Source: Stutzerimonas stutzeri RCH2 (GTDB taxonomy: Bacteria; Pseudomonadota; Gammaproteobacteria; Pseudomonadales; Pseudomonadaceae). Taken from it: a stretch of 64,000 nt of DNA. How positions within the stretch are numbered: position 1 is the stretch's first letter; every line of letters begins with the position of its first letter. The translations under genes and the position numbers were made by a program. A model generated the notes under the pieces. That model saw only the letters and a list, made by a program, of their open reading frames with translations, was not told where the DNA came from and made no database searches. The stretch covers positions 4,511,058-4,575,057 of the forward strand of contig NC_019936.1 of the NCBI RefSeq assembly GCF_000327065.1. Direction: 5' to 3'. Shown one piece after another: positions 20,363 to 29,174 of this stretch.

Positions 20363-20915
20363 GCCGAAACGTGGTCGCGGCCGGCTGCAACTGTTGCTGA
20401 TCATCGGCGTGGTTTTGGGGCCGATGCTGCTGGCCTCGGCGATGTATCGCTTCGGTTTCTGGGTACCGCAAACCCGCAGCTATGACGGTGTACTGATCGC
20501 CAACGGCCAGGACCGTGCTGCCATCGGCGTCACCGCGGCAGCCGCCGAGCGGCGCTGGGAACTGTTGGTCACCGCACCGCAGGGCTGCGAAGCGCAATGC
20601 CAGCAACTGGTCTACCTCGCCCGGCAGATCAATATCGGCCTGGCCCGTGAGGCAGCCCGCGCCAGCCACGCCCTGGCCAGCGCGACGGTCCTGGACGAGG
20701 CCTACGAGCAGCGCCTGGGCCGCGAATATCCACAGCTGCAGCGCCATGCGCTCGACGCCAGCGTGTATGCACGCAACCCCGACGCACCGGCAACACCGCA
20801 GCTATGGATCGTCGACCCACACGGCAACCTGGTGCTGCGCTACGACGCCGAAGCCGACGGCAAAGCGATTCTCGACGACCTGAAATACCTGCTGAAGATC
20901 TCGCAGATCGGCTGA
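20328..20915 (+). CDS. membrane-anchored cytochrome oxidase assembly-like protein
   Basis: 195 residues with one N-terminal membrane helix (about 20-42, LQLLLIIGVVLGPMLLASAM) and a periplasmic domain that looks thioredoxin-like, with LWIVDPHGNLVLRYD near the C-terminus and a CEAQC pair (APQGCEAQCQQLVYLARQ) in the place where SCO-type proteins carry CxxxC. This is the PA0111-like gene of Pseudomonas cox clusters. The GTG at 20328 has GGGGGAA upstream; an ATG at 20337 is the alternative. A redox or copper role is inferred from position and the cysteine pair. Confidence 0.75.
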   Translation: METMNPTLAGHEPKRGRGRLQLLLIIGVVLGPMLLASAMYRFGFWVPQTRSYDGVLIANGQDRAAIGVTAAAAERRWELLVTAPQGCEAQCQQLVYLARQINIGLAREAARASHALASATVLDEAYEQRLGREYPQLQRHALDASVYARNPDAPATPQLWIVDPHGNLVLRYDAEADGKAILDDLKYLLKISQIG

Positions 20916-20967
20916 CGCACTCTGCCGTTTCGCTGCGGTCCCAAACTGGCCGCCCAAGGAGAAACCG

Positions 20968-22023
20968 ATGGCCAAACCCGGATACCGCCTCGCCCTGATC
21001 GCCACGCTGCTGGCGGTGGTGGTCGTGCTGCTCGGCGCCTATACGCGGTTGACCCACGCCGGCCTCGGCTGCCCGGACTGGCCGGGTTGCTATGGTTTTC
21101 TCGCCGTGCCGATGAGCGAGCACAAGCAGAGTCTTGCTGCGCTGCGCTTTCCCGAGGCTCCACTGGAAGTGGCCAAGGGCTGGAACGAGATGATCCATCG
21201 TTACTTCGCCGGTGCCCTGGGGCTGGTGATTCTCGCCATGGCGGTGCAGGCCGTTCGCCGCCGGACCGAACCCGGCCAACCGATGAAATTGCCGCTGCTG
21301 CTGCTCGCCGTGGTGATTGCCCAGGCCATATTCGGTATGTGGACGGTGACCCTGCAGCTCTGGCCGCAGGTAGTCACCGCGCACCTGCTCGGTGGCTTCA
21401 CCACACTCAGCCTGCTGTTCCTGCTGTGCCTGAGGCTGTCCGGCGTATTTGCTCCGTTGCCAGCCATCGACAGTCGCCTGCGTAAATTCGCCGGCTTCGC
21501 CATGCTCGCGGTGATTCTGCAGATCGCCCTCGGTGGCTGGGTCAGCAGCAACTATGCAGCGGTGGCGTGCACCGATTTCCCCACCTGCCACGGCGAATGG
21601 TGGCCGCAGATGGACTTCGCCAACGCTTTCAACCTGACCCATCACGACATCGGGCCGAACTACCTCGGCGGCCTGCTCTACGGCGAGGCACGCACCGCCA
21701 TCCACCTTACCCACCGGATCGGCGCGCTGTGCGTGACGCTGGTGTTGCTCTTGCTCGCCGCCCTGCTCTGGCGCCGCGGCCTCGGCCGGCTGGCCGGGTT
21801 GCTCGTCGCCGCGCTGGCGCTGCAGGTCGGCCTCGGTATCAGCAACGTACTGCTCAATCTGCCGCTGGCGGTCGCCGTAGCGCACAACGGTGGCGGTGCA
21901 GCGCTGCTGCTGGTGCTGGTGCTGGTCAATTACCGGCTGCGCCAGCCCGCGCATGCGGCTCGACAGACCAAGGCGGCGACGATTTCGAACACGACGGGAC
22001 AGCTCGATCTGCCCCGCGCATGA
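20968..22023 (+). CDS. ctaA: heme A synthase (COX15/CtaA)
   Basis: 351-residue, eight-helix membrane enzyme that oxidises heme O to heme A. Family motifs: GAYTRLTHAGLGCPDWPGCYG at the first loop, EMIHRYFAG, LGGWVSSNYAAVACTDFPTC in the mid loop with paired cysteines, THRIGALC and HNGGGAALL; the His residues in EMIHR and THRIG are the usual heme ligands. The start follows AAGGAGAAACCG. It precedes ctaB by 17 bases, matching the two successive steps of heme A synthesis. Confidence 0.95.
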   Translation: MAKPGYRLALIATLLAVVVVLLGAYTRLTHAGLGCPDWPGCYGFLAVPMSEHKQSLAALRFPEAPLEVAKGWNEMIHRYFAGALGLVILAMAVQAVRRRTEPGQPMKLPLLLLAVVIAQAIFGMWTVTLQLWPQVVTAHLLGGFTTLSLLFLLCLRLSGVFAPLPAIDSRLRKFAGFAMLAVILQIALGGWVSSNYAAVACTDFPTCHGEWWPQMDFANAFNLTHHDIGPNYLGGLLYGEARTAIHLTHRIGALCVTLVLLLLAALLWRRGLGRLAGLLVAALALQVGLGISNVLLNLPLAVAVAHNGGGAALLLVLVLVNYRLRQPAHAARQTKAATISNTTGQLDLPRA

Positions 22024-22040
22024 CCACAAGGAGAACCCCC

Positions 22041-22940
22041 ATGGCGACTCTACTCAGCGAACGCAGCGCCCAGGCCAGCTGGCGCGACTATCTGGAGCTG
22101 ACCAAGCCGAAGGTGGTGCTACTGATGCTCATCACCTCGCTGGTAGGCATGTTCCTCGCCACCCGCGCCGGCGTGCCCTGGACGGTGCTGTTGTTCGGCA
22201 ACCTGGGTATCGCCCTGTGTGCCGGCGGCGCGGCGGCGGTGAACCATGTGGTGGACCGGCAGATCGACTCGGTGATGGCCCGCACCCACAAGCGGCCACT
22301 GGCCGAAGGCCGGGTCTCGCCAGCGGCGGCACTGACCTTCGCCTTCGTCCTCGGCGTCAGCGGGCTGGCCCTGCTGCTGACCTTCACCAATGCCCTCGCC
22401 GCCTGGCTGACGCTGGCCTCGCTGATCGGCTACGCGGTGATCTATACCGGCTTTCTCAAACGCGCCACCCCGCAGAACATCGTCATCGGCGGCCTCGCCG
22501 GCGCCGCACCGCCGCTGCTCGGCTGGGTGGCGGTGACTGGCCAGGTCACCGCCGAGCCGCTGCTGCTGGTGCTGATCATCTTCGCCTGGACGCCGCCGCA
22601 CTTCTGGGCCCTGGCCATCCATCGCAAGGACGAGTACGCCAAGGTCAACGTACCGATGCTGCCGGTCACCCACGGCGTGCACTACACCAAGGTGCACATC
22701 CTGCTCTACACGGTGATGCTGCTAGCGGTCAGCTTCATGCCGTTCGCCATTCACATGAGCGGCCCGCTGTACCTGGCAGCAGCGACAGTTCTGGGGGCGC
22801 GCTTCCTCTACTGGGCTATCGCGCTGTACCGCGACAGCCGGCCACATGCGGCAATCAAGACGTTCAAATTCAGCATCTGGTACCTGTTCGCGCTGTTCAT
22901 CGCGCTGCTGGTTGATCATTATCTGCTGCTCGATTTCTAA
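22041..22940 (+). CDS. ctaB: protoheme IX farnesyltransferase (heme O synthase)
   Basis: 299-residue UbiA-family membrane enzyme that attaches a farnesyl group to heme B. Key motifs are AAAVNHVVDRQIDSVMARTHKRPL (the NxxxDxxxD prenyl-diphosphate site, around 62-85) and the later AWTPPHFWALAIHRKDEY. The start has AAGGAGA upstream. It lies directly behind ctaA. Confidence 0.96.
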   Translation: MATLLSERSAQASWRDYLELTKPKVVLLMLITSLVGMFLATRAGVPWTVLLFGNLGIALCAGGAAAVNHVVDRQIDSVMARTHKRPLAEGRVSPAAALTFAFVLGVSGLALLLTFTNALAAWLTLASLIGYAVIYTGFLKRATPQNIVIGGLAGAAPPLLGWVAVTGQVTAEPLLLVLIIFAWTPPHFWALAIHRKDEYAKVNVPMLPVTHGVHYTKVHILLYTVMLLAVSFMPFAIHMSGPLYLAAATVLGARFLYWAIALYRDSRPHAAIKTFKFSIWYLFALFIALLVDHYLLLDF

Positions 22941-22961
22941 GCAGCTGCACTAAGGACATCC

Positions 22962-23597
22962 ATGACCCGCATCCAGAAAACCGTCTTCATCCTCGTGGCG
23001 CTGATCGCGCTGGTCGTCGGGCTGACGGTTTCCAAGGTGCTCAACAGCCAGCGTCAGCTCGACCCCACGCAGCTGCTGGATGCCGGCATCGTCCTGCTGC
23101 CGCAGAGCCGCACGGTGCCGGCGCTGAGCCTGACGGATCAGAACGGCGAAGCGGTAAAACTGGACGAACTGGACGGGCAGTGGACGCTGCTGTTCTTCGG
23201 CTACACCTTCTGCCCGGACATCTGCCCCACTACCCTCGCCGAGCTGCGCCAGCTCAACGGCATGCTGCCGGACGCCGTGCGCGACCAGCTGCGCATCATC
23301 CTCGTCAGTGTCGATCCGAACCGCGACACACCGGCCCAGCTCAAGGAATATCTCGGCTACTTCAACGCCGGGTTTCAGGGCCTGACCGGCCCGCTGGATG
23401 ATATCCAGACCCTGGCCAACGGCGTCGGCATTCCCTTCATTCCGGGGGATACCAGCAAGGAAAACTACACCGTCGACCACAGCGGCAACCTGGTGCTGAT
23501 CGGCCCGGACGGTCGCCAGCAGGGCTTTATCCGCTCGCCGCTGCGGGTGCAGAAGCTGGCCGAGCAACTACCTGAGCTGCTCAAGCGCCAGCCCTGA
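22962..23597 (+). CDS. SCO1/SenC family copper/redox protein
   Basis: 211 residues: N-terminal membrane anchor (about 6-26), then a thioredoxin-like domain with the copper-binding CPDIC motif (FFGYTFCPDICPTTLAEL) and the conserved downstream His in NYTVDHSGNLVLI. SCO proteins mature the CuA site of subunit II, which fits its place at the end of the cox cluster. Confidence 0.93.
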   Translation: MTRIQKTVFILVALIALVVGLTVSKVLNSQRQLDPTQLLDAGIVLLPQSRTVPALSLTDQNGEAVKLDELDGQWTLLFFGYTFCPDICPTTLAELRQLNGMLPDAVRDQLRIILVSVDPNRDTPAQLKEYLGYFNAGFQGLTGPLDDIQTLANGVGIPFIPGDTSKENYTVDHSGNLVLIGPDGRQQGFIRSPLRVQKLAEQLPELLKRQP

Positions 23598-23680
23598 ACG
23601 TTACCTGAGGCCGCCACCGCGCAGGGCGGAGCCTGCATCCGGCTCTCGGGAAGGGCCCCTCGGTAATTGTCACGGGTTTG

Positions 23681-24868
23681 CTACGACGCTTCAGCCTCCA
23701 TTACCGCATCACGCCTCGCTGCTGCCGACCGTCGCGCCGACCGCTTGCGCCACCAGATCACTACGCCGGTGACCGAAAGCACCGCGATTGCCACGCCCAG
23801 CACGGCGATCAGGATGCGCCCTGGCAATCCAAGGATGCGCCCGCCGTGGATCGCCGGTTGCAACAGGTGGAACTGCTGTCCCAGCGTGCCCTGCCCAGGA
23901 ATCTCCTGCCCCAGCAAACGCCCATCAGTACCGTGGAAGAACAGCCAGGCGTTGCCCTGATTGCTGTCGTGCTCGCCGAAACCGGCGCCATAGAAGTTGT
24001 ACTCGAAGCTGTAGTACAGCTCGGTGATCGCTTCGGTCAGGCCCAGATCGGCGGCGTGCTGCATGGCGTAGTCGTACGCCTGGTGGAAGTCGTAAGCGGT
24101 AGTGCCCAGCTGCTCGTTCGGCATCCGGCCGCGGGCCTCGTAGACGCTCGCCTCAACGGGGGAGAACAGAGAGACCACCGGCTTGAACACCTGCTCCGGC
24201 AGGTTCATCGCCACGCTGCTGACCGCCACCGGTGTGAGCAGCAGCCATAGCCAAAGGCCGCCGGCGCGATGCACGTCGTGATTCATGCGCTGGCGTTTGA
24301 TCTTCCAGGCCGTCCACCACTTGGAAAGGAACGGTCGCCCACGGGGAAAGGTCAGCACCAGCGAGACGAGGCAGTCGATCACCCAGGCAATCGCCACGAT
24401 ACCCATCAGCCACAGCCCCCAGTTGCCCGGCAGCGACAGGTTGTAGTGAAACTCGAGAATGAAGGGCACGAAGTTCTTGCGCGAGAAGCAGCATTCGCCC
24501 CAATAGCGCGTACCCACTGGCTCACCGCTCACCGCATCGAGGTAGTGCACTACCGGGCGCTCGTCATAGGGTTTGCCGGTGGCCGGATCGTTGCGCGGCA
24601 CCAGCGCCATCAACGCGGCATGGCCCGGCTCGCTGGGGAACTCCATGTACCAGACCTGCATGCGCGGGTTGGCCTGCTCGACGCGCTCGACCAGCGTCCC
24701 CGGCGCCAGCACCGGCCCCTCGCTGGTGGTGTGGTAGAACTCGGGGTTGAGCCATTCGTCCAGTTCGTGGTGGAAGGCCAGGATGCTGCCGGTGATACCA
24801 GCAAGGAACAGGAATACCGCGGTGGCCAGGCCGATATAGCGGTGCACAAGCACAAGAATCGAACGCAT
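23681..24868 (-). CDS. PepSY-associated TM protein, siderophore-uptake associated
   Basis: 395 residues with PepSY_TM architecture: RSILVLVHRYIGLATAVFLFLAGITGSILAFHHELD at the N-terminus, a large periplasmic part, and two or three later membrane helices (LMGIVAIAWVIDCLVSL, LWLWLLLTPVAVSSVAMN, ILIAVLGVAIAVLSVTGVVIWW). Conserved heme-ligand-like His residues are in LVHRYIG and FHHELD. Proteins of this kind next to siderophore receptors (FoxB, FiuB type) are thought to reduce or strip iron from ferrisiderophores in the periplasm. The ATG at 24868 is chosen by homologue starts; an ATG at 24898 is possible. A hairpin separates it from the receptor gene. Confidence 0.85.
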   Translation of the reverse strand: MRSILVLVHRYIGLATAVFLFLAGITGSILAFHHELDEWLNPEFYHTTSEGPVLAPGTLVERVEQANPRMQVWYMEFPSEPGHAALMALVPRNDPATGKPYDERPVVHYLDAVSGEPVGTRYWGECCFSRKNFVPFILEFHYNLSLPGNWGLWLMGIVAIAWVIDCLVSLVLTFPRGRPFLSKWWTAWKIKRQRMNHDVHRAGGLWLWLLLTPVAVSSVAMNLPEQVFKPVVSLFSPVEASVYEARGRMPNEQLGTTAYDFHQAYDYAMQHAADLGLTEAITELYYSFEYNFYGAGFGEHDSNQGNAWLFFHGTDGRLLGQEIPGQGTLGQQFHLLQPAIHGGRILGLPGRILIAVLGVAIAVLSVTGVVIWWRKRSARRSAAARRDAVMEAEAS

Positions 24869-24895
24869 CGTCGGTTGTCCGTATTTCAGAAAGCA

Positions 24896-24924
24896 CAAAG
24901 CCGCCGGCCTTTGGGGCCGGCGGC
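24896..24924 (-). terminator. hairpin between receptor gene and PepSY gene
   Basis: GCCGCCGGCC (24900-24909) pairs with GGCCGGCGGC (24915-24924) around loop TTTGG; on the minus strand it is followed by TTTGTG. It may end or attenuate the receptor transcript before the PepSY gene. Confidence 0.65.
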
Positions 24925-24937
24925 AGCTCAGCGTTGA

Positions 24938-27430
24938 TCAGAAGTCGTAGGTCACGGTAGCCATGACATTGCGCGACTCGCCGTAATAGCACTGGCTCAG
25001 ACTGTTGCACGCGGCGACGTATTTCTCGTCGGTGAGGTTGTTCAGGTTCAGGCGCACGCCAACCCCCTGCAGCCCTACGCGGGACAGGTCGTAGCCGAGC
25101 ATCGCGTCATACAAGGTGTAGGACGGGATGCGGAGGGTGTTCTCTGCGTCCGCCCAGCTCTTGCCAAAGTAACGCGCACCACCACCCACCTGCAGACCGG
25201 CCAGCGGCCCCTGATCGAAGGTGTAGTCGGTCCACAGCGAAGCCATGTTGCGCGCCACCGCATTCGGCGTATTGCCGCGGTTGTTGACGCCGGCGGCACC
25301 GGTGAAGTCCTTGGAGTACTCGACGTCCATGTAGGTGTAGCTGGCGATCAGGTTGACCTGCTCGATGGGCCGCAGGCGCGCTTCGACTTCCACACCCTTG
25401 GAGGTGAGCTCGCCGACCGCACGGTAGAAGTTCTCGTTGGAATCCTTGTTCGCCAGGTTGGATTGCTTCAGGTCGAAGTAGGAGATGGTGTAGAGATCGT
25501 CGGTGCCCAACGGCTGATACTTCACACCCACTTCGTATTGCTCACCCTCGGTAGGATCGAGCAAGGTAATGTCGAAGCCGCCGCTGCCGTTGGCGTTGTA
25601 GGCCGCAGTGGCATTGGGATTGAACGACTCGGAATAGCTGGCGTAGGGCGACAGGCCGTTGTCGAAGGCGTAGAGCACGCCGACACGACCAGTGAACTGC
25701 TCGAGTTTCGCGCTATCGGACTGATCGCCGTAGCTCGCGTCATTGGTATGGTCGAAGGACACATCCACCCAGTCCTGGCGAACCCCCAGGGAGAAGCGCC
25801 AGTTGTCCAAGCTGATCAGATCCTGCACATAAAGACCGGTCTGCTCCAGCTCGCGCGTTTCGTCGTACTGGTGATAGAACACCGGGCTGCCCGCACCTAC
25901 GGCACCGCTGTAGGGATTGACCGAGGGCAGGCCGTAGGCTGCGTCGTAAACCACCTTGGCCTTGCGCCGCTGGTAGTCGAGGCCGGTCACCAGGGTGTGG
26001 CTGAGTGCGCCGGTATCGAAGAGGAACTGCAACTGGTTGTCGATAGTCCAGGCGTGAAGCGCTTCGTCGGCCCCCGTGTAGTAGCGCACCAGTTCATCGG
26101 AACCTGGGGCCACGTAGCCGTACTGATAAACCTGCCCCGAGTCCACGGTGGAGTCCAGGTACTGGAAGTTCTGCCGCGCCGAAACGACATCGTTGAAACG
26201 GTGCTCGAGCTGATAGCCAATCATCTGCTGGTCGCGCTCGAACTTCTCGTAGTCCTCGTCGCCCTCGAAGAAGCTGCGCGAGATGCGCTGACCGTTGTGC
26301 GAGGTGACCGTGCCATCGGCCGGCAAGCCACCGTGGTAGCCGCTCTCCGGATCGCGCTGCAGCATCGCCAGCAGGGTCAGGCGGGTGTCATCGGTGAAAT
26401 CGATGCTTACCGAGGGCATCACTGCATAGCGCTGCTCCTCAATGCCATCAACCTGGGTATCGGCATCCTTGGCCACGCCCACCAATCGATAGCTGATGCG
26501 TTCGTCGTCCAGCGGGCCGGTGAAGTCGAACGCGGCCTGCTTGTAGTCGTGGCTACCGTAGGAGAACTGCAGCTGGCGGCTGGCTTCCTTTTGTGGCTTC
26601 TTGCTGGTCATCGCCACCAGGCCGCCGGGCAGGCTGCGGCCATAGAGCACCGAGGACGGTCCCTTGAGGATGTCGATGCGCTCGATGAAGTAAGGATCGA
26701 CCTGCAGGCTGCTGTAGGTGCCGCTGTCGCCGAGCAGCTTCTGCCCATCGAGGTAAAGGTTGTCCACTGAGCCATCGGTGATGCCGCGCATGGCGACATA
26801 ATCGTAGCGGGTGGTGGCGCCATACGGAGTGCTCATCAGGCCCGGCGTGTAGCGCACCGCCTGGGCGATGGAGCGCGACCCCTGATCCTCGATCTGCTGG
26901 CGGGTAACCACCGATACGGTCTGCGAGGTCTCCGCCAGCGGCATGCTGGTCTTGGTCGCCACGCTGCTGTGGGTGGCGTTGTAGCCTTCCATCGAGCCCA
27001 GCGCGTTGCCCAGGGCAAAGCCTTCGACGGTCATCGGTTGCAGCTCGACGGCACCGCTCTGCTCGGTGCGACGGCTCAGCGAGTAGTTGCCCTGGCTGTC
27101 ACGCACGGCCTGCAGGCCGCTGCCCTGCAGCAGCGCGGCGAAACCGTCGTCGACGCCGAACTGGCCTTGCAGCCCTTTGCTTTGCAGGTCCTGTAGCAGG
27201 CTGCCGTCCACCGAGAGCAACACCCCCGCCTCGCCAGCAAAACGGCTCAATGCACTGGATAGCGGGCCGGCGGGAATGTCGTAGCTGCGTACTGCCTGCT
27301 GGATCGCGGACTGCGCCAGAGCAGCCGCGGGCAGGACGCTAGCCAGCGGCAGGCAGAGCAGCGCGGCGCGAATGCCGAGTGCCAGGGCACGAGAGCGATT
27401 GGGACTGAACGGCAAGGCGGTCGAGCGCAT
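24938..27430 (-). CDS. TonB-dependent siderophore receptor/transducer (STN type)
   Basis: Outer-membrane ferrisiderophore receptor of 830 residues. Order of parts: signal peptide (ends LPAAALAQS), secretin/TonB N-terminal signalling domain (about 40-105, YDIPAGPLSSALSRFAGEAG), a TonB-box-like QPMTVEG, plug (about 125-245, with MPLAETSQTVSVVTRQQIED) and a 22-strand barrel ending TVTYDF. The C-terminal Cys pair (CNSLSQCYYGESRN) is seen in FhuA/FoxA/FpvA receptors. The signalling domain means it can activate the neighbouring FecR/sigma pair. The ATG at 27430 has AGGAA upstream. The ligand is probably a hydroxamate such as ferrioxamine, because the set resembles foxIRA plus foxB; this is inference. 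Confidence 0.92.
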   Translation of the reverse strand: MRSTALPFSPNRSRALALGIRAALLCLPLASVLPAAALAQSAIQQAVRSYDIPAGPLSSALSRFAGEAGVLLSVDGSLLQDLQSKGLQGQFGVDDGFAALLQGSGLQAVRDSQGNYSLSRRTEQSGAVELQPMTVEGFALGNALGSMEGYNATHSSVATKTSMPLAETSQTVSVVTRQQIEDQGSRSIAQAVRYTPGLMSTPYGATTRYDYVAMRGITDGSVDNLYLDGQKLLGDSGTYSSLQVDPYFIERIDILKGPSSVLYGRSLPGGLVAMTSKKPQKEASRQLQFSYGSHDYKQAAFDFTGPLDDERISYRLVGVAKDADTQVDGIEEQRYAVMPSVSIDFTDDTRLTLLAMLQRDPESGYHGGLPADGTVTSHNGQRISRSFFEGDEDYEKFERDQQMIGYQLEHRFNDVVSARQNFQYLDSTVDSGQVYQYGYVAPGSDELVRYYTGADEALHAWTIDNQLQFLFDTGALSHTLVTGLDYQRRKAKVVYDAAYGLPSVNPYSGAVGAGSPVFYHQYDETRELEQTGLYVQDLISLDNWRFSLGVRQDWVDVSFDHTNDASYGDQSDSAKLEQFTGRVGVLYAFDNGLSPYASYSESFNPNATAAYNANGSGGFDITLLDPTEGEQYEVGVKYQPLGTDDLYTISYFDLKQSNLANKDSNENFYRAVGELTSKGVEVEARLRPIEQVNLIASYTYMDVEYSKDFTGAAGVNNRGNTPNAVARNMASLWTDYTFDQGPLAGLQVGGGARYFGKSWADAENTLRIPSYTLYDAMLGYDLSRVGLQGVGVRLNLNNLTDEKYVAACNSLSQCYYGESRNVMATVTYDF

Positions 27431-27495
27431 GGGTGTTCCTGTTCGAATGGATGGATTTAGCCCTATGCCCAACCAGATTCGAGAAAGGGAACTGC

Positions 27496-27522
27496 GGATG
27501 AGAATATTTTTTATTCGTGTCC
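27496..27522. promoter_or_regulatory. AT-rich inverted repeat before the receptor gene, possible Fur site
   Basis: GAATA and TATTC (around 27502-27516) flank a run of T in the 100-base gap between fecR-type and receptor genes. It has the AT-rich palindromic look of a Fur site, but the match to the GATAAT-type consensus is poor. Confidence 0.3.
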
Positions 27523-27530
27523 GTATCGCA

Positions 27531-28493
27531 TCATGCGTCGACTCGTTTTGCGGCGGGTTCAAGGCTGACCCACCAGGTCATGCGCCGCTCGATGCGCACC
27601 GGCAGGGTCGCCGCCAGCGCATCCAGAACGCGTTCGGTGTCGCCCAGGGGAAAAGCTCCGACTACCCGCAGATCGGCGATCCGCGGGTCACAACCGAGGT
27701 AGCCGTGGCGATAACGCGAAAGCTCGGCAAGAAAGTCCTCCAGGCGCTGATTGTCGGCGAGCAAGACGCCAGTGGCCCAGGCCTGGTGCTCGGCACGGGC
27801 AGCCACCAGCGGCGCAACATGACGGCGGTCGAATTCGGCCTGCTGCCCTGCGCCAACGCTGGCGATGGCGAAACCATCTAGCTGGATATCCACCACACCG
27901 GTGAATACGCTCAGACGCGTCCGGCCATCCTCCTGGCGCAGCGAGAAGCGCGCTGCCTGCTCGCTGCGCACACGCCCTTCGCGACTGCTCAGCAGCAGCG
28001 GTCGCGCACGACGGCTGGCCGGAGCATCGATCAAAAGCTCACCGCGATAGAGCGCCAGCGACCGCGCGTTCGCATCGAAGGCGATATCCACTGCCGTATC
28101 GGTGTTCAGCCACAGCTGTGAGCCATCGGCCAGACGCAGATCGCGCACCTCACCCACGGCAGTGCGCTCATCAGCGGCCCACTGCCGCCACGGCAGCGAG
28201 CCACCGGCCAGACTGAGCGCGGCGCCGCCACAGAGGACGGACAGCACTTTCAGCGCCTGGCGCCGATTCGGCTGACGGCTGTGCAGCATGGCGCCGGCGC
28301 TTCGTCCAATGGCATCGCTAGCCAGCGGCTGGAACTGACCACTGATGCGCTCGACCCTGGCCCAGGCCTGGGCATGGTCCGGCTGCTGCAACCATGCCGC
28401 CCAGGCCTGGCGCTCACCTGGGCTGGCCGCGCCGGACTGCAGCACGGCAAACCACTTCGCCGCTTCCTGCAGCACACGGTAGTCGACGCCCAT
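27531..28493 (-). CDS. FecR-family anti-sigma factor/transducer
   Basis: 320 residues. N-terminal DUF4880 helix region (AAKWFAVLQSGAASPGERQAWAAWLQQPDHAQAW, about 9-42), one membrane helix around 85-105, and a periplasmic FecR beta domain (LRLADGSQLWLNTDTAVDI ... LYRGELLIDAP). It should hold the sigma factor inactive and pass the receptor signal across the membrane. The ATG at 28493 follows GGAGGACTG and overlaps the sigma gene stop (TGATG). Confidence 0.92.
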   Translation of the reverse strand: MGVDYRVLQEAAKWFAVLQSGAASPGERQAWAAWLQQPDHAQAWARVERISGQFQPLASDAIGRSAGAMLHSRQPNRRQALKVLSVLCGGAALSLAGGSLPWRQWAADERTAVGEVRDLRLADGSQLWLNTDTAVDIAFDANARSLALYRGELLIDAPASRRARPLLLSSREGRVRSEQAARFSLRQEDGRTRLSVFTGVVDIQLDGFAIASVGAGQQAEFDRRHVAPLVAARAEHQAWATGVLLADNQRLEDFLAELSRYRHGYLGCDPRIADLRVVGAFPLGDTERVLDALAATLPVRIERRMTWWVSLEPAAKRVDA

Positions 28494-29008
28494 CAGTCCT
28501 CCGCCACCAGCAACAGGCAATGCAGCATCGCCTGCGCCATGTACTTCTTCACCATGCGTTCGGAAACGCCGAGTTCGGCAGCGATGGCCGCATAGGTCAT
28601 GCCCTGCAGTTGCGACATGAGAAACGCCCTGCGCACCTTGGCTGGCAGCTGGGCCAGCATGGCGTCGATCTGCAGCAGGGTTTCGACGATCAGCGCCTGC
28701 GATTCCGGCGAGGGCGCCACCAGCTCGGGTTGCAGCGCCAACGCATCGAGATAGGCCTGCTCGATCTGCCGACGGCGCCAGTGGTTGATCAACAGGCCTT
28801 TGGCGATGGTGTGCAGGTAGGCTCGGGGCTCACGAATGGCGCCCATGTCTTCGTCCTTGGTCATCACCCGCACGAAAGTATCCTGTGCGAGATCGGCAGC
28901 CCGCTGACTGCAGCCCAGCTGACGCCGCAGCCAGCCATTCAGCCAGCCGTGATGATCGCTGTAGAGCCGATGCAGCATCTGCTGCCGAACCATACCTTCA
29001 GTTGCCAT
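28493..29008 (-). CDS. FecI-type ECF sigma factor
   Basis: 171 residues with the two sigma regions of iron-starvation ECF factors: region 2 (LNGWLRRQLGCSQRAADLAQDTFVRVM, about 20-50) and region 4 with a helix-turn-helix (LPAKVRRAFLMSQLQGMTYAAIAAELGVSERMVKKYMAQAM). It would direct transcription of the receptor gene when the ligand binds. The ATG at 29008 has GGAGG upstream; an ATG at 29020 lies ahead of that site and is less likely. Translation is coupled to the anti-sigma gene. Confidence 0.92.
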   Translation of the reverse strand: MATEGMVRQQMLHRLYSDHHGWLNGWLRRQLGCSQRAADLAQDTFVRVMTKDEDMGAIREPRAYLHTIAKGLLINHWRRRQIEQAYLDALALQPELVAPSPESQALIVETLLQIDAMLAQLPAKVRRAFLMSQLQGMTYAAIAAELGVSERMVKKYMAQAMLHCLLLVAED

Positions 29009-29174
29009 GCTGCCTCCCATGAGCGCTGCAGCCCTTAATGCTAACGCTTCTCAACAACATAAATCCACGAGCAATCGCGCCACCTGACCAAACGGATCAC
29101 TGGGCTCGATCCTGGCGCCACGCTGTCGAAGCTCGGCTAGGCTTGAAAAACGATTGATTGCCGGAGAAAGAACC

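Noticed and set aside
25463..26770. 435-codon plus-strand frame over the TonB receptor
   Set aside because: Antisense shadow; the receptor reads as a complete protein.
29008..29065. Possible Fur box upstream of the sigma factor gene
   Set aside because: The best alignment to the 19-base Fur consensus gives about 11 matches, which is not better than expected for an AT-richer stretch.
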